Counted from the stretch's first letter, positions 28,873-38,978 are shown. The stretch: DNA of 64,000 bases from Bradyrhizobium sp. SZCCT0231 (GCF_018130245.1 NZ_JAFCKP010000016.1:113696-177695); one strand, 5' to 3'. Notes: generated by a model not told the origin, from the letters alone. Program-made: numbers and translations.

Positions 28873-29170
28873 AGGCCGAATCCTCGAAGCGAAGGTTGGA
28901 TGAAGCTCTCTCCTGCCTAGCTCAATTCGCCTGCCGCGTGCAGCGCTGTCTTGATCTTGCTCCCTGGTATTTTGGATGCCGAGGCGCGCTGCCTCATCCC
29001 AGTCATCTCCTGGCCAAATATCGATCACAGAGTTGAAAACTTAGTTCCGAAGTTGCCTTGTTCGTATGCAAATGACTATCAACCCATTGAATTTCCTTAT
29101 CAAAGAAACTGAATCTGGGTTTCCATGGAAGCAACTGAGCCATGTGCGAATTGCATGGAAAACGGCTCAA
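28873..29170. other. Non-coding gap upstream of the small RNA
   Basis: About 300 bp that becomes AT-rich from 29030. I see no convincing gene. It should hold the promoter of the hisN-type gene on the minus strand. Confidence 0.5.
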
Positions 29171-29176
29171 AAGCCC

Positions 29177-29205
29177 TTGCACTTTGTGCGGCGCGGTCGC
29201 ATATT
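29177..29205 (+). promoter_or_regulatory. Sigma-70-type promoter of the small RNA
   Basis: TTGCAC (29177-29182) and CATATT (29200-29205) are separated by 17 bp. A start near 29212 puts the RNA 5' end just before its first hairpin. Confidence 0.75.
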
Positions 29206-29211
29206 GTTGCG

Positions 29212-29301
29212 GTGCGGTAGCGCTTTGGCGTTACCGCTGCCCTCCTTGGGCGTTTCCTCCCTAGACTTGGGCCGCTTCTTCATCAGAAGCGGCCCTTTTT
29301 T
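29212..29301 (+). ncRNA. mmgR/suhB-type (alpha-r8) trans-acting small RNA
   Basis: About 90 nt with its own promoter and terminator. Hairpin 1 (29214-29237) has a 10-bp stem, GCGGTAGCGC, with a TTTG loop. A small stem GCCC-TCCTT-GGGC follows. The single-stranded stretch TTTCCTCCCT (29253-29262) is identical to the ten-base motif conserved in the mmgR/suhB family, and the last hairpin is a terminator. The family is found across alphaproteobacteria; in Sinorhizobium mmgR limits polyhydroxybutyrate granules. The CCUCC stretch can pair with ribosome sites of target mRNAs. Confidence 0.87.
29269..29301 (+). terminator. Rho-independent terminator of the small RNA
   Basis: GGGCCGCTTCT-TCATC-AGAAGCGGCCC is a perfect 11-bp stem followed by six T residues. 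Confidence 0.95.
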
Positions 29302-29409
29302 CTTTGCGCCTTTTTCCTTGTGTGCCTTGCTTTCGTTTCGGAGTGCGCAGCGAAGCGACGCCGCCTTCGCGCCAATCCCGGACAACGTGGTCGCAAGAAA
29401 AGTCGGCGC

Positions 29410-30300
29410 CTACTCCGCCGCGGCCTGGAACGGGCCGAGATCGGCGAACGGAATCGTGGTTGCCAGCACGTCGGCGAGAATGCCGAAGTCGGCGGCCACT
29501 TTCGCAAAGCGTGCACTCCGCTCGCGCCGCCGCTCGTCCATGTAGATCGCGCGATTGAGCTCGAGCTGCACCGTGTGCAGGCCGCTTGCGGGATTGCCGT
29601 AATGTTCGGTGATGAAGCCGCCGGCATAGGGCTTGTTACGGCCGGTCGAATAGCCGAGGCCTGACAAGGTCTCCTCGACGCGATCGGGAAGCAGCGGCGT
29701 GCAGCTGGTGCCGTAGCGGTCGCCGATCACGACGTCGGGCCGCCGCGGCTCGTCTCTGCTGACGCCGACCGAGGGCATCGAGTGGCAGTCGACCAGCACC
29801 ACGGTGCCGAACATCTGATGCACCTTGTTGATCAGCCGGCGCAGCGCGCGATGGTAGGGCTTGTAGAGCGTCTCGATCCGCCCCAGCGCATCGTCGACCA
29901 GGATGCGCTCGCGATAGATCTCCTGGCCGTCGCCGACCACGCGCGGAATGGTGCCGAGGCCGCCGGCGACCCGCATCGAGCGGGTGTTGGCAAAGCTCGG
30001 CAGCCGGCCGGTGAACATGCGGGGATCGAGCTCATAGGGCTCGCGGTTGACGTCGACATAGGAGCGCGGAAAGTTGACCCGCACCGTCGGAAAGCCGCGC
30101 GCGCTCAAATGGCCGATCAGCTCGTCCATGAACGAGTCTTCCGACCGCCGCAGCGTCGGCAGGTCGATCCGCGACGCCGCCAGGAATTCGTCCGGATAGA
30201 TCGAGCCGGAATGAGGCGAGTTGAAGATGACAGGCGCGCGCCATTCGGCGGGCTCGAAGATCTCGAAGGCTGGCGACATGTCGCCGTCAAACCGGGTCAT
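29410..30300 (-). CDS. N-formylglutamate amidohydrolase family protein
   Basis: A 296-residue amidohydrolase of the FGase family. Motifs include VIFNSPHSGSIYPDEFL near the N-terminus, SYVDVNREPYELDPRMF and VVLVDCHSMPS with likely zinc ligands, and AGGFITEHYGNP. Known members release formate from N-formyl-L-glutamate in histidine breakdown. No other hut genes are nearby, so the substrate is uncertain. The first ATG (30300) is taken; a second at 30279 would shorten it by seven residues. Confidence 0.87.
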   Translation of the reverse strand: MTRFDGDMSPAFEIFEPAEWRAPVIFNSPHSGSIYPDEFLAASRIDLPTLRRSEDSFMDELIGHLSARGFPTVRVNFPRSYVDVNREPYELDPRMFTGRLPSFANTRSMRVAGGLGTIPRVVGDGQEIYRERILVDDALGRIETLYKPYHRALRRLINKVHQMFGTVVLVDCHSMPSVGVSRDEPRRPDVVIGDRYGTSCTPLLPDRVEETLSGLGYSTGRNKPYAGGFITEHYGNPASGLHTVQLELNRAIYMDERRRERSARFAKVAADFGILADVLATTIPFADLGPFQAAAE

Positions 30301-30630
30301 CTTCTCAGGCTTCGTCCCTTCGTGCCGGGATCTGGCAGGGACCAGATCGCATCGATTCGGCCGATCGAGCGGCTCTTATGTGTCGTCATTGTCCGGAATC
30401 GCAACCATTCTGCCAAGCGAAAAGATGTGAAGCACGCTGGAACATGTCTTAACCGTGCAGCTATCGCGGCGGGGATCAGTCGATCCGGCTCGATTGATTC
30501 GGAGCCCATTCCGGTTCACAAAGGGCCGGCAGCGCAGCCGGCCCAAGGTAAAGATTTTCACCCCAAATTTACCCTCTGTCGGGCTTAGTGACCTCTGCTG
30601 ATATCCTCTGGGGATGCGACGTTTCCTGCC
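30301..30630. other. 330-bp gap upstream of cpdR
   Basis: No gene is seen. The only clear structure is a perfect hairpin, GGGCCGGC-AGCGCA-GCCGGCCC at 30523-30544, without a T-tract. The promoter of cpdR should be in this gap or just after the hairpin. Confidence 0.5.
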
Positions 30631-30990
30631 ATGCCAAAGATCCTGCTCGCCGAAGACGACAACGACATGCGCCGTTTCCTGGTCAAGGCGCTGGAAAACG
30701 CCGGTTTTCAGGTCTCGTCCCACGACAACGGCATGGCCGCCTATCAGCGGCTGCGGGAAGAGCCGTTCGAGATGCTGCTCACCGACATCGTGATGCCGGA
30801 GATGGACGGCATCGAGCTCGCCCGTCGGGCCTCGGAACTCGATCCCGACATCAAGATCATGTTCATCACCGGCTTCGCCGCGGTCGCCCTGAACTCGGAT
30901 TCGGACGCCCCCAAGAACGCCAAGGTGCTGTCCAAGCCCGTGCATCTGCGCGAATTGGTCAGCGAAGTGAACAAGATGCTGGCGGCCTAA
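30631..30990 (+). CDS. cpdR: CpdR-type single-domain response regulator
   Basis: A 119-residue receiver domain without output domain. The acidic pair is in LLAEDDNDM, the phosphoacceptor is Asp52 in LLTDIVMPEMDGIEL, and the conserved Lys is in VLSKPVHLRELV. The sequence ITGFAAVAL and the C-terminal SKP.HLRELV..VN pattern match CpdR. In Caulobacter, unphosphorylated CpdR primes ClpXP to degrade CtrA and other cell-cycle factors, and phosphate arrives through CckA-ChpT. The gene stands alone. Confidence 0.92.
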   Translation: MPKILLAEDDNDMRRFLVKALENAGFQVSSHDNGMAAYQRLREEPFEMLLTDIVMPEMDGIELARRASELDPDIKIMFITGFAAVALNSDSDAPKNAKVLSKPVHLRELVSEVNKMLAA

Positions 30991-31062
30991 ATCGGCCCCG
31001 TTCCGTCCTTGCGCACGCTCCCCTGAGCCGTTATAGGGACCCCACCGATGAAATGACCTCTA

Positions 31063-31137
31063 GGGCACGTAGCTCAGCGGGAGAGCACTACCTTGACATG
31101 GTAGGGGTCACAGGTTCGATCCCTGTCGTGCCCACCA
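31063..31137 (+). tRNA. tRNA-Val (anticodon GAC)
   Basis: The cloverleaf is complete. Acceptor arm GGGCACG pairs with CGTGCCC, the D-arm is AGCTCAGCGGGAGAGCA, and the anticodon stem CTACC/GGTAG encloses TTGACAT with anticodon GAC (31095-31097). The T-arm is ACAGG-TTCGATC-CCTGT. The discriminator is A and the CCA end is encoded (31135-31137). Confidence 0.97.
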
Positions 31138-31320
31138 TCCTTCGCTCGCGATAGCGAGAGAAGGATGCCGCGCCGAAGCCCAAAGGGCGAAGGCGGGCTT
31201 GCATCCGCGAGCTACGGCTAGGCAGGCCATCCTTCGCTCGCGATAGCGCGAGAAGGATGCCACGCCGAAGCCCAAAGGGCGCAGGCGGGCTGGTCGCCGC
31301 GAGCTACGGCTCGGCAGGCC
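31137..31320. repeat. Tandem pair of 92-bp repeats after the tRNA
   Basis: Two nearly identical 92-bp units run from 31137 to 31228 and from 31229 to 31320. Each starts ATCCTTCGCTCGCGATAGCG with an internal inverted copy AGAAGGATG and ends CGAGCTACGGCT-GGCAGGCC. The first unit begins at the last base of the tRNA, so processing of the precursor might involve it. No gene lies in this gap. Confidence 0.85.
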
Positions 31321-31347
31321 AGGATCTCACTTTATCAATAGCGGCCC

Positions 31348-31467
31348 GTAGCCCGGATGAAGCCAACGGGTCGGCGCGAAGCGCCGCCCGATGACAGGCT
31401 CCGCGCAATCCGGGGTGTATCCTCACGGGCGCCGTCCCGGATTACGCTTCCGCTCCATCCGGGCTAC
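31348..31467. repeat. Palindromic dispersed repeat (GTAGCCCGGATG type)
   Basis: GTAGCCCGGATG at the left end pairs with CATCCGGGCTAC at the right end, with further inner inverted pairs. It lies just before the gene at 31497 and may fold in its leader. Confidence 0.8.
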
Positions 31468-31496
31468 GATCTCCCTTTCAGACGCGAAGGTCGCCC

Positions 31497-31970
31497 ATGA
31501 CCGTATCCGTCATCGAACAGGCAAAGATCCAGGCGCAGGTGCTGGTGCCGCTGGTCAAGGCGTTGCAGGCCGAGCTCGGCGAGGCGCGCGCCAACGCGCT
31601 GGTGCGCAAGGCGCTCGGCGATCTCTATCGCCGCTTCGGCGAGGAATTCTGGAAGGCGAAGAACGAAGCCGATCTCGGCAAGGCCGTGTCGTCGGCATTC
31701 AGGACCTATGCCCGCGGCGATGCGCTCGCCTATGACGTGATCGAACAGACGGCGGACGCCTTCGCGTTCGACGTGACGCGCTGCGCCTATGCCGAGTTCT
31801 ACAAGGCACTCGGCGAGCCCGAACTCGGCTTCCTGTTGATCTGCACCGCGGACTTCGCGACCGCGGAGGGGTTCGGTCCCGACATCAAGCTCACGCGCAC
31901 GCAGACGATCATGCAAGGCGCCTCTCATTGCGACTTCCGCTACCGGCGCGATGGAGGCGGATCACAGTGA
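31497..31970 (+). CDS. L-2-amino-thiazoline-4-carboxylic acid hydrolase-like protein
   Basis: A 157-residue protein. The C-terminal half matches the ATC hydrolase family (PF14196): FAFDVTRCAYAEFYKALGEPELGFLLICTADF, then KLTRTQTIMQGASHCDFRYRR. The founding member opens the thiazoline ring in conversion of ATC toward L-cysteine in Pseudomonas, but most homologues are untested. The protein is shorter than the Pseudomonas enzyme as I recall it, so the function may differ. The stop overlaps a GTG that may start the next small gene. Confidence 0.72.
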   Translation: MTVSVIEQAKIQAQVLVPLVKALQAELGEARANALVRKALGDLYRRFGEEFWKAKNEADLGKAVSSAFRTYARGDALAYDVIEQTADAFAFDVTRCAYAEFYKALGEPELGFLLICTADFATAEGFGPDIKLTRTQTIMQGASHCDFRYRRDGGGSQ

Positions 31971-32227
31971 GGGCAACGATGCGGGCGAGCTGTCTCGCCG
32001 TGGCGGTGCTGGCGCTGATTGCGTCACGCGCCGACGCCGCGATCATCGATTGGCAGGCCGAGCTCCAGCGCTGCCGCGCGCTGCGCCAAAACGTGGCGCC
32101 GCTGCTTCAGGCCGGCGAGGGAATCTCCGCCGTCGGCCGCTCCAACAGATCGGTCCGCCGCGAGGCTCGCCGAAGAGGCGAGCGCCTCAGGGTGACGGTC
32201 ACAAAATGGCGCGCACTGCCTACCTAA
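31967..32227 (+). CDS. Small exported protein, doubtful, with repeat-derived tail
   Basis: An open frame of 86 residues starting at GTG 31967, which overlaps the preceding stop by four bases (GTGA). It encodes a plausible signal peptide (MRASCLAVAVLALIASRADA from the internal ATG) and then AIIDWQAELQRCRALRQNVAPLL. The last 30 residues, rich in Arg, are encoded by DNA resembling intergenic repeat sequence (GAGGCGAGCGCCTCAGGGTG). This suggests either truncation by repeat insertion or no real gene. It overlaps the convergent Nudix gene by four bases. Confidence 0.4.
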   Translation: MRATMRASCLAVAVLALIASRADAAIIDWQAELQRCRALRQNVAPLLQAGEGISAVGRSNRSVRREARRRGERLRVTVTKWRALPT

Positions 32228-32676
32228 GCACCGCGCAGCAAGCCCTTCAGTCCGGTCGGATAGAGGCTTGGCCCGCCATCCACGTCGAGATCGGCAAGGT
32301 CGAACCAGCGCGCGACGATCTCGATGCCGTTATCCTCGCGGAAATCGATGTGGTCCCGGCCGGCGAAAGCGCCGTCCGGAAAGGCGACCTCGGTGATGAA
32401 CATCACCTCGTGCCCGGTCGATCCCTCGTGCACAAAAATGTTCTCCAGCATCAAGGGCTCACCCGTGATGGTGACGTCGATGCCGAGCTCTTCGTTGAAT
32501 TCCCGCACGAGAGCGGCCCGCCAGCTCTCGCCGAATTCGATCTCGCCGCCGAGCGGACGCACGCCCTTGATCCGGCCCGCATCGTCGCGAACCTCGGCCG
32601 CCAGCAGCCGTCCGTCGCGCCAGTGCAGGCCGATCGCGACGACGCGGATGTGGGGATGTGGGCGCCAAGTGGTCAT
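32224..32676 (-). CDS. Nudix hydrolase
   Basis: A 150-residue pyrophosphohydrolase. The Nudix box is complete from residue 43 or so: GGEIEFGESWRAALVREFNEELGI fits G-x5-E-x7-REUxEExGU when read from its second Gly. The remainder shows a typical Nudix beta strand HEVMFITEVAF. The substrate (nucleoside diphosphate derivative) is not predictable. It lies alone between convergent and divergent neighbours. Confidence 0.9.
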   Translation of the reverse strand: MTTWRPHPHIRVVAIGLHWRDGRLLAAEVRDDAGRIKGVRPLGGEIEFGESWRAALVREFNEELGIDVTITGEPLMLENIFVHEGSTGHEVMFITEVAFPDGAFAGRDHIDFREDNGIEIVARWFDLADLDVDGGPSLYPTGLKGLLRGA

Positions 32677-32771
32677 GGGGAATCGTTAGTCCGTGTCGCA
32701 CGCTTTCGCAATGAGGGAGGAGATCGTGTGCCTGCAATGGCGACATGGGTGACGGGGCCGGCACCCCGCGA

Positions 32772-33863
32772 TCACTCCACCAGATATTTCCTCACCGCCG
32801 CTTCGTCCCACGCGATCCCGTTGCCCGGCTCCTCGCCCGGCAGCGCAAAGCCGTCCTTGATCTGCAACCGCGTTGCCAGCACGGCGTCGGCCCAGTCGAC
32901 ATATTCCAGCCAGTGCGCGGTCGGCGTCACGCAGAGCAGATGCGCGCTCACTTCCGAGAACAGATGCGTCGACATCTCGATGCCGGCGGCATGGGCCAGC
33001 GCGGCGGCGCGGAGCCAGCCGGTGACGCCGCCGATGCGCTGCACGTCGGGCATCACGTAATCGCAGGCTTCCGCCGAGAGCGCGGACTGCATCGAAAAGG
33101 CGCTGTCGAAATTCTCGCCGATCTGCACCGGCGTATGCAGCGCGTCGGCGATGCGGGCGCAGCCGGCATAATCGTCATGGCGGATCGGCTCCTCGATCCA
33201 GGTGAGGCCCTCGTCGTCGAGCATCTCACCGCGGCGGATCGCCTCGGTCACCGTCAGCGCCTGGTTGTAGTCGCACATCAGCGTCATCTCGTCGCCGACG
33301 GCATTGCGCACCGCGCGCACCACGGCGAGGTCCTCCCGCGCATCGGGCCGGCCGACGCGGATCTTGGCGGCCTGAAATCCTTCAGCCAGCAGCTTGTGGG
33401 CTTCCTCGACGGCGGCGCCGGCCGGCATGATGCCGAGCCCTTTCGAATTGTAGGCGCGCACCGGCTTCGGTGCGCCGCCGAGCAGCCGCGCCAGCGGCAG
33501 GCCGCGTGCGCGGGCCAGCGCATCCCAGGCGGCCATGTCGATGCCGGATTGCGCCAGCCGTTGCAGCCCGGCGAGGCCGAGCAAGGTGAAGCGCTGGGCC
33601 AGCTTGCGCTCGATCTCGAACGGCAGCAGCGCGTCGCCGGCGAGCAAGTCTGACATTTCCGTGACCATCGCCGTCAGCGGTTTCAAGGCGGACGGCGTGA
33701 TCGAGAACAGATAGGCATGGCCCACCGCGCCCTGATCGGTCTCGCAGTCGATCAGCACCAGCGGCGCCTTGGCGACTGCGCCGGTCGAGGTCTGGAGCGG
33801 CAGGTTCATCGGCACGATCACGGGCCGCGCGTGGAAGCGCTTGATGCGGATGGCTTCGGTCAT
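32772..33863 (-). CDS. Mandelate racemase homologue with a Lys-to-Arg active-site change
   Basis: A 363-residue enolase-superfamily enzyme. The active-site positions line up with Pseudomonas putida mandelate racemase at a constant offset of three: K167, D198 (CDYNQ), E224 (WIEEP), E250 (GENF), D273, H300 (STHLF) and E320 (AHWLE). APLVLID, GIDMAAWDAL and PTAHWLE are shared with that enzyme. The second Lys of its KxK motif is Arg169 here (KIR). It could be a racemase, an epimerase or a dehydratase of a 2-hydroxy acid. ATG at 33863 follows GGGAGA. Confidence 0.85.
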   Translation of the reverse strand: MTEAIRIKRFHARPVIVPMNLPLQTSTGAVAKAPLVLIDCETDQGAVGHAYLFSITPSALKPLTAMVTEMSDLLAGDALLPFEIERKLAQRFTLLGLAGLQRLAQSGIDMAAWDALARARGLPLARLLGGAPKPVRAYNSKGLGIMPAGAAVEEAHKLLAEGFQAAKIRVGRPDAREDLAVVRAVRNAVGDEMTLMCDYNQALTVTEAIRRGEMLDDEGLTWIEEPIRHDDYAGCARIADALHTPVQIGENFDSAFSMQSALSAEACDYVMPDVQRIGGVTGWLRAAALAHAAGIEMSTHLFSEVSAHLLCVTPTAHWLEYVDWADAVLATRLQIKDGFALPGEEPGNGIAWDEAAVRKYLVE

Positions 33864-34054
33864 GGGTCTCTCCCGGCGGGGCGGATGCAGGTCGGGGCCG
33901 ATCTTAAGCATCCGTGATCAAACGAAAAGGCGCTTGGCCCGACCACCATAAAATGGGGTTGCGTGGGCCTGCAATTCTTGGCTCTGTGCCGCCGCATTCC
34001 TTGCCGCGGATTCTGGACGATTTGCGACAAAATCGCACATGACGGAGCCACAGC

Positions 34055-35857
<1,803 letters not shown>

Positions 35858-35889
35858 TCCCAACTCTCACCGCGGCACACCAAGTCACC

Positions 35890-37116
35890 TCACCTTGCCG
35901 CGCCTTCCGTGAACGCCGTCTCGATCACCTCGCCAAAAGGCTGCCACGAGCGCCCGTCGAACTGCACCAGCCGCATCTGCCGGATCGGCAGATAGTTGCT
36001 GGGCGAGGTGTTCATCCTGATGTTGGGCAGCGCCACGGAGGGCTGATGGTCCCTGAGCGAGGCCGCCTGGCGCATGATGTTGTCGCGCGAAAAATCATCG
36101 CCGCACTGCTTCAGCACCTGTGTCAGCGCCTCGGCCGCGGCGTAGCCATAGAGCGCGGCGCTGTTGTTGGTGCTTTCGACCTGATGGTATTTGTCCATGA
36201 AGGCGAACCAATTCTTCATGGTGGCATCGTCTTTCCAGGCGGGATCGCTCGGATCCTTCAGGAACGCCGCCGCGATCACGCCGGCGGAGTTCTCCAGGCC
36301 CGCGGGCGCCATCGCATTGGCGATCGAGGCGGAGGCATCGTTGACGATGAAGACCGGGTGCCAATTGAGCGACGCCGTCAGCTTGATCACCTTGGACGCC
36401 GTCGACGGCACGCCGAGAAAGACGAAGATGTCGGCGCCGGCGCGCTTGAGGATCGAGACGTGCCCGTCGAGATGCTCGTCGGCAATGTCGAAGGCGATGT
36501 CGACGAGGACGTGACGGTTGAGATCGCCAAGGCCTTCCTGGATGCCCTTGTAGAGCATGCGCCCGAACTGGTCGTTCTGCCAGAGCACCACGATCTTCTT
36601 CCGGGGGTAATAGGCCTGGATGTAGTTGGCGTAGATGCGCCCCTCCGACCTGAACGACGGCTGCCAGCCCATGGTCCAGGGAAACGCGCTTGGCTGGCTC
36701 AGCTCCTCGTCGCCGGAGGCGACGAACAGCTGCGGGATCTTCTTCTCGTTCAGATACCGGCGCGTCGCGAGATTGCCGGGCGTGCCGAACGAACCGAACA
36801 TCAGGTGGACGTCCTCGCTCTCGACCAGATTGCGCGTCAGCTCCAACGCGCGTCCCGGATCGGAATTGTCGTCGCGCGTGATGAAGCGGATCCTGCGACC
36901 GTTGATGCCGCCACGCGCGTTGACCATGTCGAAATAGGCGGCCTCAGCCTGGCCGATGGCGCCGAACTCCGAGAGCGGTCCCGAATACGGCATGACATTG
37001 CCGATTCGGATTTCCTTGTCGGTTGCGGGTTGATCCGAGTGCTGCTGCTGCGACATCGCGCCGAGCGACGCGGCGGCAATCATGGAAACGAACAGCATCT
37101 TGCCGATGACGCGCAT
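35890..37116 (-). CDS. Branched-chain-amino-acid-type ABC substrate-binding protein
   Basis: A 408-residue periplasmic binding protein of the LivJ-like (Peripla_BP_6) group. A signal peptide (VIGKMLFVSMIAAASLGAMS) precedes KEIRIGNVMPYSGPLSEFGAIGQ, the usual start of the domain, followed by ARGGINGRRIRFITRDDNSDPGRALE and ALYGYAAAEALTQVLKQCG. No permease or ATPase genes are adjacent, so the ligand and partners are unknown. ATG at 37116 is chosen from the signal peptide. Confidence 0.87.
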   Translation of the reverse strand: MRVIGKMLFVSMIAAASLGAMSQQQHSDQPATDKEIRIGNVMPYSGPLSEFGAIGQAEAAYFDMVNARGGINGRRIRFITRDDNSDPGRALELTRNLVESEDVHLMFGSFGTPGNLATRRYLNEKKIPQLFVASGDEELSQPSAFPWTMGWQPSFRSEGRIYANYIQAYYPRKKIVVLWQNDQFGRMLYKGIQEGLGDLNRHVLVDIAFDIADEHLDGHVSILKRAGADIFVFLGVPSTASKVIKLTASLNWHPVFIVNDASASIANAMAPAGLENSAGVIAAAFLKDPSDPAWKDDATMKNWFAFMDKYHQVESTNNSAALYGYAAAEALTQVLKQCGDDFSRDNIMRQAASLRDHQPSVALPNIRMNTSPSNYLPIRQMRLVQFDGRSWQPFGEVIETAFTEGAAR

Positions 37117-37292
37117 GTTCGATGCCTTGTGGTTGGCCCCCAACGAGGTCGGCTCAATCTCCACCAAGGCCGCTTGATCTAGGTCAAGCGTTTGTCAAAG
37201 CTGTGGCTGGGCGGCGCGCTTTGATGAAAGCGGCAGGCGTACTGACGCGCTGCATCGATTTCTGATCGAGAGAGTGTGCCGTGTGGCACCTG

Positions 37293-37458
37293 TCTTACCC
37301 GCCCCTGGAGGGGGAGGGTCGATCGCGCGCAGCGCGAGCGGGGTGGGGTGATCTCTCAACTCGGGCACTGTTCGATGCGGAGAGACCGTCACCCCACCCC
37401 GTCTCACATGTCGCTACGCTCCATGTGAGCCGACCCTCCCCCTCCAGGGGAGGGTAAG
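37293..37458. repeat. Palindromic dispersed repeat, family A copy 3
   Basis: TCTTACCCGCCCCTGGAGG at the left and CCTCCAGGGGAGGGTAAG at the right, with the GATCTCTCAACTCGGGCA core. It sits in a 474-bp gap (37117-37590) that otherwise holds only a further GC-rich repeat-like stretch at about 37470-37560 and no gene. Confidence 0.85.
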
Positions 37459-37590
37459 GACGACCTCCCACGACGCAAGAGGTGTGCTCCCTTCCTCCTC
37501 TTGTCCGCCGTAGCTTTGGCGAAGGCGGATGCGGGGGAGAGGGGGTGGCCCAGCAATCGGTCGGAGTAATAAGCGTGCTGCCACAACGCG

Positions 37591-38520
37591 CTACGGCAGC
37601 CCCCGCGCCTCCAGTTGCTTCACCAGCAGCAGCGTCGGTTCCGCAAGACTGTCGCCGGAGCCATCGAGGCCAAACGCGGCGGCGATGCCGTCGCGGCTGC
37701 GCAGCAATGCGCTGCGCGGGCAATGGCCGGCGCCGCACAGCGTCTTCTTCAGCGTCTCGCCCTGCGCCACGAGGCCGGCGGAATCGTCCGCGGCCCAGGC
37801 CAGCACGATCGGCACGTCGACATTGAGGATGCCGGGGAAGACCGATCGCTTGTCGTATTGGGTGGCATCCGGGCCGAGATAGGCCTTCTCGCTGTCGCTG
37901 GCGTCCTTGCCGACGCGGTAGATTCCGGACACCAGCACGACGCCGGCGACGTCGGCGCCGTCGGTCTGCAGCTCGGGATGCGCCAGCAGCGAGGCGACAT
38001 GGAAGGCGCCGGCGCCGTAGCCGACCGCGACGATTTCGCGGGCATCGCCGTTGAAGAGGTCGATATTGCCATGAACCCAGGACAGCGCAGCCGCCACATC
38101 GGCCGCGCCGGCCGGCCAAGGCGCCGCGGGCGCCAGGCGATAATTGACGCGGACCCCGATCATGTCGTTGCGCGCGGCAAAGCACATCGCCTGGTCCTGG
38201 ATCTGGCGCGACAGCTCCGGCGCCGCGCGGTCGCCGGTGAAGGTGTCACCCGCCACGAACAGCAGCACCGGCCGTGGCGTATCCGCCTTGGTCGCGCTGG
38301 TCGCGACATCGAGCACATTGGCTTCGCTGTCGCCATAACGCAGGCCGCGCGAGAAGGCGACCTGCTCGCACAGGCGCGCGGTGCCGCCGGCGGTGGTGTC
38401 GGAATCGGTGAGGCCCGCTTGCACGAGATCGGACGGCGGCGAGAGATGGCCCGGCAAAGGTCCGTGCGCAGAGGCCGCAGTCATGGTCAGAAGCAGGAAA
38501 AATATCAGATAATTCTTCAT
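37591..38520 (-). CDS. Exported alpha/beta hydrolase-fold protein lacking catalytic Ser
   Basis: A 309-residue protein with a signal peptide (MKNYLIFFLLLTMTAASAHG). The fold is that of the carboxylesterase/BD-FAE group: VLLFVAGDTFTG at the oxyanion region, IGVRVNYRLAPAAPWPAGAADVAAALSWV, then the elbow REIVAVGYGAGAFH. The elbow should read G-x-S-x-G but has Gly169 in place of Ser. Asp in VLAWAADDSAG is kept. The expected His region reads RSRDGIAAAF and has no His. It is probably not an active hydrolase of the classical kind and may bind a ligand instead. Confidence 0.8.
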   Translation of the reverse strand: MKNYLIFFLLLTMTAASAHGPLPGHLSPPSDLVQAGLTDSDTTAGGTARLCEQVAFSRGLRYGDSEANVLDVATSATKADTPRPVLLFVAGDTFTGDRAAPELSRQIQDQAMCFAARNDMIGVRVNYRLAPAAPWPAGAADVAAALSWVHGNIDLFNGDAREIVAVGYGAGAFHVASLLAHPELQTDGADVAGVVLVSGIYRVGKDASDSEKAYLGPDATQYDKRSVFPGILNVDVPIVLAWAADDSAGLVAQGETLKKTLCGAGHCPRSALLRSRDGIAAAFGLDGSGDSLAEPTLLLVKQLEARGLP

Positions 38521-38978
38521 CGTGATGCCGGCCTTGCGGGGCTCATATTGGCGCGCTGATCTGGCCTGTCTTTTCAATTCGCCACATTAGTCAGCTGGCC
38601 TTGAGGCGAATTCGCGGCGCCCTGGCCGGCACGCGGCCGGCGCGGAACGGGCGCCCCCTCGCATGCGGCCGCATTTGGTACACAAGTTCGCGGGGCCCGG
38701 AAGGATTGCGCGGAGCGACGATTTTGTCTCGATCCGTCAGGCCGTTGGCCGGCGCCGCCCAGCCTCGAGCCGGAAACGGCTTCCTACTGTGCATGGGGTT
38801 GTTTCGCAGTTTTTGTTTTGGACGACCGGTCAGGCCCGCTTCATCGTCCGGAAGGTGATGGAGTAGCGCCGCGCCGCGACCGGCGGGATGCCGCGTCATT
38901 CCTCGCATTTCCGTGATGGAACCTAATGGCGGCTGATGCGACTTATCTATGGCGCGGGAAGGAATGTGCGAGGCTGTC
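38521..38978. other. 458-bp gap without a supported gene
   Basis: High-GC sequence with overlapping open frames on both strands but no recognisable protein, ribosome site or signal peptide. I see no clear repeat or RNA element. Confidence 0.45.

Noticed and set aside
29066-29545. A 159-residue open frame on the plus strand over the small RNA
   Set aside because: It runs through the sRNA promoter, hairpins and terminator, and into the antisense of the N-formylglutamate amidohydrolase gene; no protein family or ribosome site is visible.
31137-31467. Possible CRISPR array or attachment site next to the tRNA
   Set aside because: There are only two units in direct contact without spacers, no cas genes, and no integrase gene or second tRNA fragment in the window.
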